Of a DNA stretch of 8,018 nt, positions 1 through 5,374 are shown piece by piece. The stretch is taken from contig PWZW01000209.1 in the NCBI GenBank assembly GCA_003567255.1, positions 1-8,018 of the forward strand, in the 5' to 3' direction. The notes under the pieces are model-generated. The model saw nothing but the letters and a program-made list of their open reading frames with translations. It did not search any database and had not been told where the DNA came from. Within the stretch, counting starts at the first letter, position 1. The number at the start of each line of letters is the position of its first letter. The stretch is from Puniceicoccaceae bacterium (GTDB taxonomy: Bacteria > Verrucomicrobiota > Verrucomicrobiia > Opitutales > Coraliomargaritaceae). Position numbers and translations under genes: made by a program.

Positions 1-332
1 AGTTCAACCCTCACCTCGCTCCCGTCAGCCGGGGCATTTCCACAACCATCGTGCTCCCCGCCGGAAGCGCGACCTTGGACCTGATTTACCAGGCTTGGGA
101 TGCGGTTTACGCCGAGGTACCCTTCGTCAGTGTGCTCCCCAGCGGCACTTTTCCCGACACCCGCTTGGTCGTAAACACCAACCGCGCCGACATCTCGGCA
201 GTGCACGACCCCCGGACGGGCAACTTCGTGATCACTGCGGTGATCGACAACCTTTTGAAAGGCGCCAGCGGTCAGGCCGTTCAAATCATGAACCTAAAAT
301 TCGGCTTCAACGAGACCGCCGGGCTTTACTGA
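1..332 (+). CDS. argC: N-acetyl-gamma-glutamyl-phosphate reductase, C-terminal part (5' end outside window)
   Basis: This is the 3' end of a gene entering from the left, read in the frame that starts at base 3 and ending with TGA at 330-332. About 109 residues are visible, roughly the last third of the usual ~340. The enzyme reduces N-acetylglutamyl-5-phosphate to N-acetylglutamate semialdehyde with NADPH in the cytoplasm. Visible family hallmarks are FNPHLAPVSRG near the left edge, PFV followed by LPSGTFPDTR, a TN pair, and the near-terminal block IDNLLKGASGQAVQIMN, which is the most diagnostic ArgC motif (iDNLvKGAaGqAvQnmN). The catalytic cysteine and the NADPH-binding domain lie upstream and cannot be checked. 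Its position directly before argJ, argB, argD and argF supports the call. The cluster's promoter and any arginine-repressor site must lie outside the window. Confidence 0.95.
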   Translation, partial: FNPHLAPVSRGISTTIVLPAGSATLDLIYQAWDAVYAEVPFVSVLPSGTFPDTRLVVNTNRADISAVHDPRTGNFVITAVIDNLLKGASGQAVQIMNLKFGFNETAGLY

Positions 333-374
333 TCCGCGCCCCCGAAGTGCCAAGTACACATCCACCGCACAGCT

Positions 375-1610
375 ATGTCTGAAGTACCCACCATCACACT
401 GCGAGACGCGCCCCAAGGCTTCGCTGACTGCCCCGGTTTCCGAACCGCCGCAACGGCGTGCGATATTCGCGAGAACGGAGCGGTGCGCAATGACCTTGCG
501 GTGATTTCTGCCGACGGCCCCCTGGAGGCGGCCGGGGTGTTTACGAAAAATGATATTTGCGCCGCCCCGGTTCAACTCTGCCGCGAGCAGCTTTCGGCCG
601 CCGCCGGAAAGGTCGCCGGGTGCGTGGTCAACAGCGGTAACGCCAATGCTTGCACCGGCGCGCAGGGAATGTGCGATGCCCGGGAAATGGCCGCACTCAC
701 CCAAAAAGCCCTCGGTGCGGAGGCTCCGGTGCTGGTCTGCTCGACCGGGCGTATCGGCAGGCAACTGCCCATGCCGACGATTCGGAAGGGCATCCGCAAA
801 GCGAGTGAACAGGTCAACGCCAGCGCGGAGAACGCTGTCGCCGCTGCCGACGCCATCCTGACCTCGGACACACGGCGCAAACTGGCGACCGTCCAAATAA
901 AGTGGCACGGGCAAACCTTCACTGTGGCTGGCATGGCCAAAGGTGCCGGCATGATTGAGCCAAACATGGCAACCATGCTCGCCTTCCTCGGAACGGATCT
1001 GGAAATCCCCGCGAGTGAGCTTAAGCCAATCCTCACCCACGCGGTTGAGCAAACCTTCAACCGGATCAGCATCGACGGGGACATGAGCACCAACGACACT
1101 GTCCTCCTCTTTGCCAATGGCCACAGCGGGACCCGGCTGGGCGCGGCGGGGAGCACGCTGTATGTCGCCTTTGCCCAAGCCGTTGAGCAAGTCTGTGCTG
1201 TTTTGGCGGATAAGATTGTCGGTGACGGTGAAAAGATCACCAAAGTCATCGAGCTCACCGTCAAAGGGGCCCCCACCGCGGCTGCGGCGGAAAAGGTTGC
1301 CCGCGCGATCGGGAATTCACTGCTGGTAAAGACTTCCTGGTACGGGAGCGACCCCAACTGGGGGCGGCTGGTCGATGCCGCGGGCTACGCCCGGATTGGT
1401 TTGGTTGAGGAAAAGCTCGATCTGCACTACAACGATACCGCCGCACTCCTCCAAGGCGTGCCCCAGGATGCCTTGATCCCAGAGTGGCGGAAGATTGTTG
1501 CGGAAAAACGCTTCCGGATTTCGCTGAACCTAAACCTTGGCTCGGCCGAATACCGCATCCTCACCACCGACCTGAGTGAAGCCTACGTAAATTTCAACAA
1601 AAGCGAATAA
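375..1610 (+). CDS. argJ: Arginine biosynthesis protein ArgJ (ornithine acetyltransferase / glutamate N-acetyltransferase)
   Basis: This 411-residue protein has normal family length. It transfers the acetyl group from N-acetylornithine to glutamate, giving ornithine and regenerating N-acetylglutamate. Some members also make N-acetylglutamate from acetyl-CoA; the sequence alone does not settle that. ArgJ is made as a precursor that cuts itself before a threonine, which becomes the N-terminal nucleophile of the beta chain. That site is visible as KGAGMIEPNMA|TML, with Thr200 the expected nucleophile (codon 972-974). Other family blocks are VVNSGNANACTG (~84-95), DGDMSTNDT after the cleavage site, and KTSWYGSDPNWGRLVDAAGYA. 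The usual oxyanion-hole region STGVIG reads STGRIG (~123-128), a Val-to-Arg change beside the conserved Thr-Gly. The ATG at 375 has no clear Shine-Dalgarno; it is 42 nt after argC and gives a normal N-terminus. Confidence 0.96.
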   Translation: MSEVPTITLRDAPQGFADCPGFRTAATACDIRENGAVRNDLAVISADGPLEAAGVFTKNDICAAPVQLCREQLSAAAGKVAGCVVNSGNANACTGAQGMCDAREMAALTQKALGAEAPVLVCSTGRIGRQLPMPTIRKGIRKASEQVNASAENAVAAADAILTSDTRRKLATVQIKWHGQTFTVAGMAKGAGMIEPNMATMLAFLGTDLEIPASELKPILTHAVEQTFNRISIDGDMSTNDTVLLFANGHSGTRLGAAGSTLYVAFAQAVEQVCAVLADKIVGDGEKITKVIELTVKGAPTAAAAEKVARAIGNSLLVKTSWYGSDPNWGRLVDAAGYARIGLVEEKLDLHYNDTAALLQGVPQDALIPEWRKIVAEKRFRISLNLNLGSAEYRILTTDLSEAYVNFNKSE

Positions 1611-1626
1611 GCTCCCCCGCCTGATC

Positions 1627-2517
1627 ATGCCCAAACCCATCGAACTCGATATCACGACCAAAGCTTCCGTCTTGCTGGAGGCCCTGCCCTACGTGCAGCG
1701 TTTTCGCGACTCTATCTTTGTCGTTAAATACGGAGGCGCGTTTATGGATGACTCCGACCCAGCAGTGCGCACCCGTGTAGCCACAGATATCGCTTTTCTC
1801 TCTGCGGTGGGCGTCAAGGTGGTGGTCGTGCACGGTGGAGGCAAGGCGATCACCCGCGCACTCAAGGAGTCTGGCCTGCCGACACGGTTCGAACACGGCT
1901 TGCGGGTGACTGACGGTGACACCGTAAAAGTCGTCGAGGAAACCCTCAACAAAGTGGTGAATCTCGACATTTGCGAAATCCTCCAAGCAAAAAAAGCCCG
2001 CCCGATCGGTCTTCACGGAAACACCATCCTGGTCTGCGATAAGAAAAAAGTGGTGCATGAGGGTGATGAAGTCGACATCGGCTTCGTCGGTGAGACCCGC
2101 CGGGTGAAAACCAAAATCATTAAAAAGGCGTTGAATGACGGCTACATCCCGATCATCTCCCCGATCGCCTGCGATGAGGATGGAAACATCTACAACACCA
2201 ACGCAGACGCGGCCGCGGCGCGGGTGGCCTCAGCGCTGCGCGCCCGGCGGCTGGTTTACCTCTGCGATGTGCCGGGCTTGCTCCGCGATGTCGAGGATCC
2301 GGAATCGATCATCTCCACCCTGCGGGTCGATGAAGTGCCCGGCTTGGTCAAAGACGGCACCATTTCCTCCGGCATGCTTCCCAAGGTGGATAGCGCGGTC
2401 CAAGCACTCCTCAGCGGAGTGCATCGGGTCCACTTTGTCGATGGAAACACCCCCCATTCCCTACTTCTTGAAATCTTTACTGACCGCGGGGTCGGTACCG
2501 AAATCATCAACGGCTAA
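1627..2517 (+). CDS. argB: Acetylglutamate kinase, probably arginine-inhibited type
   Basis: This 296-residue cytoplasmic kinase of the amino-acid kinase fold phosphorylates N-acetylglutamate with ATP. Visible motifs are VVKYGGAFM (~32-40, with the phosphate-contacting Lys34), VVVHGGGKAI (~66-75), LRVTDGD (~92-98), YNTNADAAAARVASAL (~189-204), DVPGL (~214-218) and SGMLPKVD (~248-255). The N-terminal stretch ASVLLEALPYVQRF before the KYGG motif and the C-terminal HSLLLEIFTDRGVGTEI are the regions that, in hexameric arginine-sensitive acetylglutamate kinases, form the N-helix and the arginine site. Feedback inhibition by arginine is therefore expected, in line with a cyclic ArgJ pathway where ArgB is the controlled step. 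It starts 16 nt after argJ without a recognisable ribosome-binding site. The 'gGMIPK'-type loop reads SSGMLPK, with Ser replacing the first Gly. Confidence 0.97.
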   Translation: MPKPIELDITTKASVLLEALPYVQRFRDSIFVVKYGGAFMDDSDPAVRTRVATDIAFLSAVGVKVVVVHGGGKAITRALKESGLPTRFEHGLRVTDGDTVKVVEETLNKVVNLDICEILQAKKARPIGLHGNTILVCDKKKVVHEGDEVDIGFVGETRRVKTKIIKKALNDGYIPIISPIACDEDGNIYNTNADAAAARVASALRARRLVYLCDVPGLLRDVEDPESIISTLRVDEVPGLVKDGTISSGMLPKVDSAVQALLSGVHRVHFVDGNTPHSLLLEIFTDRGVGTEIING

Positions 2518-2532
2518 AGTATTTTTCTGACG

Positions 2533-3714
2533 ATGGACACGTCCCACTTAATCAGCAACTACGGCCCACGCCCCTTCCAGGCGGTGCGGGGCGAGGGAAG
2601 CTACCTTTACGATAGCGAGGGCAAGCGCTATCTCGACTTCGTCAGCGGGATTGCGGTCAATGCGCTGGGGCACTGCCATCCAAAGTTTGTCGCTGCCCTC
2701 CAGAAGCAGGCAGCGGAGCTCATCCACGTCAGCAATCTTTACGGCATCCCCGAACAGGAACGGCTCGCCGGTCGCCTCGTTGAACGGGCGGGTCCGGGTC
2801 GGGTCCTTTTTTGCAACAGCGGCGCGGAATCCAATGAAGCGCTGATCAAACTGGCCCGTTTGCATGGGCGGCGCCTCTCCAATGGCGAGGAAGGGAAACG
2901 CTTCGGAGTGATCACTGCCAAAAACGCTTTTCACGGGCGTACTTTTGGAGGTATGGCCGCGACGCCGCAGGAAAAAATCCAAGGTGGCTTCCGTCCGATG
3001 CTGGACGGATTTCACTACGCTGAGCTGAACAATATCGAAAGCTTCGCCGCGCAAATCGACGAAACCGTGGCGGCGGTCTTCATTGAAAGCATTCAAGGTG
3101 AAGGCGGCGTTTATCCGGCTGACCCCGGCTTCCTCCGCGAGCTCCGCGCCCTCTGCACCGAGCGCAAAACCTTGCTCATGCTCGACGAGGTTCAGTGCGG
3201 CATCGGCCGGACCGGCCACTTTTTTGCCTTTGATGCGTCCGGGGTAAAACCCGACGCCATTGGCATGGCCAAAGGCCTCGGCGGGGGCTACCCGATCGGC
3301 GCGATCTGGGTCGCCGAACCCTACGCCGACCTCTTTCAACCGGGAAGCCACGGGACTACTTTTGGCGGCGCGCCGCTGGCCTGCGCCGCGGCGCACGCAA
3401 TCCTTGATGCCATCGACGGGGAACAGCTCCTGGAACGCGTCCTCAAGCAAAGTGGCCCCTGGCACAAAGCCCTGCACCAAATCGTCGAAAAGTATCCGAA
3501 TCACCTCACCGAAGTGCGCGGCGCAGGCTATATGATCGGCCTCGGCCTGAAGGTCGATGCCCTTCAGCTGACGACTGCGGCGCGTGCCGCCGGGCTCCTG
3601 ACGGTTCCCGCCGGTCCGCAAACGATTCGTTTGCTACCGCCCCTCAACGCATCCACCCAAGAACTCGAAGAAAGCGTGGAGAAGCTCGATAAGGCTCTCC
3701 AAACCTTTGCTTAA
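2533..3714 (+). CDS. argD: Acetylornithine aminotransferase (PLP, class III)
   Basis: This 393-residue class III PLP aminotransferase has typical ArgD length. It makes N2-acetylornithine from N-acetylglutamate semialdehyde, using glutamate as amino donor. Visible blocks are YLDFVSGIAVNALGHCHP (~33-50), HVSNLYGIPEQERLA, the cofactor-phosphate region FCNSGAESNEALIKLAR (~93-109), FHGRTFG (~133-139), ESIQGEGGVYP (~185-195), LDEVQCGIGRTG (~217-228, Asp218 for the pyridine nitrogen and Gln221 beside the ring), and MAKGLGGGYPIGA with the Schiff-base Lys247 (codon 3271-3273). HGTTFGGAPLACAAA and the C-terminal TIRLLPPL also match. Related enzymes with other substrates (ornithine or succinylornithine aminotransferase, GABA aminotransferase) share these motifs, but placement between argB and argF makes ArgD by far the best call. 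A second role as succinyldiaminopimelate aminotransferase, known for some ArgD proteins, is possible but not visible here. The gap from argB is 15 nt, with no clear ribosome-binding site. Confidence 0.96.
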   Translation: MDTSHLISNYGPRPFQAVRGEGSYLYDSEGKRYLDFVSGIAVNALGHCHPKFVAALQKQAAELIHVSNLYGIPEQERLAGRLVERAGPGRVLFCNSGAESNEALIKLARLHGRRLSNGEEGKRFGVITAKNAFHGRTFGGMAATPQEKIQGGFRPMLDGFHYAELNNIESFAAQIDETVAAVFIESIQGEGGVYPADPGFLRELRALCTERKTLLMLDEVQCGIGRTGHFFAFDASGVKPDAIGMAKGLGGGYPIGAIWVAEPYADLFQPGSHGTTFGGAPLACAAAHAILDAIDGEQLLERVLKQSGPWHKALHQIVEKYPNHLTEVRGAGYMIGLGLKVDALQLTTAARAAGLLTVPAGPQTIRLLPPLNASTQELEESVEKLDKALQTFA

Positions 3715-3744
3715 ACAAGAACCCACAAGTCACGCGAAATCACC

Positions 3745-4701
3745 ATGCGCCACTTCCTTAAAGAAACTGACTTTTCCCTCGAAGAAGCCACCGAAATTTT
3801 CAAGCTCGCCCGCGAGCTGAAAGCAGACCGCTTCAGCACACCCAACTTTCTTAACCGCCAGTCCTGGGGCCTGCTCTTCTACAAAAGCAGTACCCGCACC
3901 CGCGTCTCCTTTGAGGTGGGGATCAACGAAATGGCCGGTTTCCCGGTGGTGCTCAGCTCGCAAAGCACCCAAATCGGGCGGGGTGAAAGCGTCGCCGATA
4001 CCTCCAAGGTGTTTTCTCGTTTTCTGCACGGGGTCATCATCCGCACCTTCGGCCATGAGATCGTCGAGGAATTTGCCAGCGAAGGCACCATTCCCGTGGT
4101 CAATGCCTTGACCGACTTCCTCCACCCCTGCCAGATTTACGCTGACCTGTTTACGCTTTCCGAGCGCTGGTCTCCCTCCCCCGAGGCCTTTGGGCCGGAG
4201 TGCCTGAAGGGCCGGAAAATCGCTTTCCTCGGGGACAGTGCCTGCAACGTGGCAAACTCCTGGATTCTGGGCGCGAATATGTTTGGTTTGGATATTTCCC
4301 TGGCCGGGCCGGAGGGCTTTGAGCCGGGGCCGGAAATCCGTGCCTTGCTGGATAAGGAGGGTTACGGACAAAATTACCATTTCACCCACGATGCGACCGA
4401 AGCGGTCGAGGGCGCAGACATGGTCTACACCGATGTTTGGGTGTCCATGGGGATGGAGGACGAGGCCGCCGCGCGGATAGAACAAATGCAGCCCTACACG
4501 GTCAACAGCGAGCTCATGGCGAAGGCAAACCCCGGCGCGGTCTTCATGCACTGCCTCCCCGCGCACCCCGGGCAGGAGGTAAGTGAGGCGGTCTTGCGGA
4601 GTGCGCAGTCGATCATTTTTGACCAAGCGGAAAACCGCTTGCACGCGCAGAAGGCAATCCTCGCCAAACTGGCCCGCCTCAATTTGGTCGAGCCAGCCTA
4701 G
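3745..4701 (+). CDS. argF: Ornithine carbamoyltransferase
   Basis: This 318-residue cytoplasmic enzyme condenses ornithine and carbamoyl phosphate to citrulline. The carbamoyl-phosphate motif SSTRTRVSFE (~48-57), HPCQ (127-130), the ornithine loop VYTDVWVSMGMEDE (~227-240) and HCLPAHPG (269-276) are all present and in order. The intact STRTR and SMG motifs argue against the N-succinylornithine (Bacteroides argF') and N-acetylornithine (Xanthomonas) transcarbamylase variants, which differ at these sites. This agrees with argJ, which supplies free ornithine. It is the last gene of the cluster, 30 nt after argD, and converges with the lipoprotein gene on the other strand. No Shine-Dalgarno is evident before the ATG. 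A catabolic OTCase (arcB) is unlikely because arcA and arcC are absent and the biosynthetic neighbours are present. Confidence 0.96.
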   Translation: MRHFLKETDFSLEEATEIFKLARELKADRFSTPNFLNRQSWGLLFYKSSTRTRVSFEVGINEMAGFPVVLSSQSTQIGRGESVADTSKVFSRFLHGVIIRTFGHEIVEEFASEGTIPVVNALTDFLHPCQIYADLFTLSERWSPSPEAFGPECLKGRKIAFLGDSACNVANSWILGANMFGLDISLAGPEGFEPGPEIRALLDKEGYGQNYHFTHDATEAVEGADMVYTDVWVSMGMEDEAAARIEQMQPYTVNSELMAKANPGAVFMHCLPAHPGQEVSEAVLRSAQSIIFDQAENRLHAQKAILAKLARLNLVEPA

Positions 4702-4720
4702 GCGATTGCTTAGTTGGCAG

Positions 4721-4741
4721 AGCCTTGCCGGACCCAAGGCT
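4721..4741 (+). terminator. Candidate terminator hairpin between argF and the convergent lipoprotein gene
   Basis: AGCCTTG (4721-4727) and CAAGGCT (4735-4741) form a perfect 7-bp inverted repeat around a 7-nt loop, 19 nt after the argF stop and touching the stop codon of the - strand gene. It could end transcription from either side. A proper run of Ts is missing on both strands (only TTAAAG follows on +), so intrinsic termination is uncertain. Confidence 0.35.
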
Positions 4742-5148
4742 TAAAGCCGCGCTTCGATCCGGTTGAAGATATCGCGGGAGAGGGTTTCATCTCCAAACGT
4801 GCCGATGCGCACCCGCACTTCGGTGATGTTGTTGCCCGCACTCGCCAGATTGATCCTTACGCGCTTATCATCAGCCGTCCGTGCAGTGAACTCCGCAGAC
4901 ACTTCATCCGAAGTGCTCTGGATCAAATTCAAGTTCATCTCCGAAACCACCGCGCTCACCGCTTGGGCGGTTCGGTCGACGCTGGCGTTCACATTCCCCT
5001 TCGCCTCACCCCTTACGTAAGCAACTGCACCAGCCCCCGCACCCCCCGCGAGGATGGCCACACAGCCGGTGGAAGACAGGAGCAAAGCGGTGAGCAAGGA
5101 CCAAAGCAGGAAGGCACGGGAAACAGGGTTGGATTGGAGTGTTTTCAT
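4741..5148 (-). CDS. Small DUF3568-type lipoprotein of unknown function
   Basis: This 135-residue protein has a lipoprotein signal: a basic n-region, the hydrophobic stretch AFLLWSLLTALLL and SSTGC with Cys29 as the likely lipidated residue. The mature part begins VAILAGGAGAGAVAYVRGE, then has a Ser/Asp/Thr-rich segment, ARTADDKRVRINL, and ends RVRIGTFGDETLSRDIFNRIEARL. This pattern (GCaa..agaGAG..aYvrGe then art.D..kv.I and iRvG.fGDe..S) matches what I recall of DUF3568, a family of unknown function. The assignment is from memory of the family pattern. The protein is probably anchored in the outer or inner membrane facing the periplasm. The gene converges with argF and diverges from the transporter gene, so it is likely its own transcription unit. 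The 5' leader carries a 9-nt tandem repeat right up to the start and no Shine-Dalgarno. Confidence 0.85.
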   Translation of the reverse strand: MKTLQSNPVSRAFLLWSLLTALLLSSTGCVAILAGGAGAGAVAYVRGEAKGNVNASVDRTAQAVSAVVSEMNLNLIQSTSDEVSAEFTARTADDKRVRINLASAGNNITEVRVRIGTFGDETLSRDIFNRIEARL

Positions 5149-5152
5149 GGTT

Positions 5153-5178
5153 TTTAGGTTATTTAGGTTATTTAGGTA
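5153..5178. repeat. 9-nt tandem repeat, about 2.8 copies, in the lipoprotein gene leader
   Basis: The unit TTTAGGTTA occurs at 5153-5161 and 5162-5170, followed by TTTAGGTA at 5171-5178. On the coding strand of the lipoprotein gene this is a CCTAAATAA repeat ending 4 nt before the ATG, where a ribosome-binding site would normally sit. It contains in-frame TAA triplets, so it is not coding on that strand. It may be a simple replication-slippage repeat or a spacing or translation element. Confidence 0.8.
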
Positions 5179-5270
5179 GAAAAAAACAGACGAATTATGG
5201 CCACGAGGTCAATTCACTTTACGCGGAGGCAGCTTCCCGAGGGTGCGCCCACGCTCCTTCTCCGGGGCTG

Positions 5271-5286
5271 TCACATAATTATCACA
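5271..5286. promoter_or_regulatory. Possible operator: TCACA-TAATTA-TCACA
   Basis: Two direct copies of TCACA (5271-5275 and 5282-5286) flank TAATTA, and ATAATTAT (5275-5282) is an 8-bp palindrome. It is an AT-rich island inside GC-rich DNA in the middle of a divergent promoter region, so a regulator or RNA polymerase contact is plausible. It could also be chance. It does not match the CRP pattern TGTGA-N6-TCACA. Confidence 0.2.
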
Positions 5287-5328
5287 ATCGGACGCTTGCA
5301 GTGATTTTTGACGGGGCAAAGCGTAGGT

Positions 5329-5360
5329 GGAGGAGATTCCGGCGCATGCATGCCCATTAA
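5329..5360 (+). other. Orphan Shine-Dalgarno-like sequence plus 4-codon ORF
   Basis: GGAGGAG at 5329-5335 is complementary to the usual 16S rRNA 3' end. The ATG at 5346, 10 nt downstream, opens ATG CAT GCC CAT TAA (5346-5360), ending 14 nt before the transporter ATG at 5375. A second ATG at 5350 lies in another frame. The 10-bp palindrome GCATGCATGC (5344-5353) spans both ATGs. It may be a translated leader controlling the transporter, or a coincidence. Confidence 0.2.
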
Positions 5361-5374
5361 GCTTCCCCACCAAG

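Larger units (their letters stand above)
5149..5374. promoter_or_regulatory. Divergent intergenic region between the lipoprotein gene and the TTT transporter
   Basis: This 226-nt stretch must hold the promoters for both flanking divergent genes, unless the transporter uses the GTG at 5327. No pair of -35/-10 boxes with proper spacing could be defended on either strand. What can be seen is the tandem repeat next to the lipoprotein start, an A-run (5180-5186), an AT-rich island around 5271-5286 and a GGAGGAG sequence at 5329-5335. These are listed separately. No RNA gene was recognised. Confidence 0.5.

Noticed and set aside
294..1190. Open frame of ~298 codons on the - strand opposite argJ
   Set aside because: It lies inside the well-supported argJ frame, has no recognisable family features, and such antisense frames are common in GC-rich coding DNA.
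2548..3621. Open frame of ~357 codons on the - strand opposite argD
   Set aside because: It mirrors a gene with complete aminotransferase motifs; its low-complexity, charged composition has no domain hallmarks.
3745..4701. Acetyl- or succinylornithine transcarbamylase instead of OTCase
   Set aside because: STRTR and SMG motifs are those of true OTCases, and argJ in the same cluster supplies free ornithine.
3730..4737. Open frame of ~335 codons on the - strand opposite argF
   Set aside because: argF has all catalytic motifs on the + strand; the antisense frame shows no family pattern.
4714..5157. Open frame of ~147 codons on the + strand across the lipoprotein gene
   Set aside because: The - strand frame has a clean lipoprotein signal and family pattern; the + frame has neither.
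5139..5360. Possible small + strand protein beginning MFSWFLGYLGYLG
   Set aside because: The repetitive start is just the 9-nt tandem repeat read as codons, and it begins inside the lipoprotein gene.
5327..5374. GTG at 5327 as start of the TctC-TctB fusion
   Set aside because: It would put 16 polar residues ahead of a well-formed signal peptide; ATG 5375 gives a standard secretory N-terminus.
5149..5374. Sigma-70-like promoters (TTGACG at 5309, TTGACC on the - strand, TAATTA-type -10 boxes)
   Set aside because: None of the -35-like hexamers has a credible -10 box at 16-18 nt.
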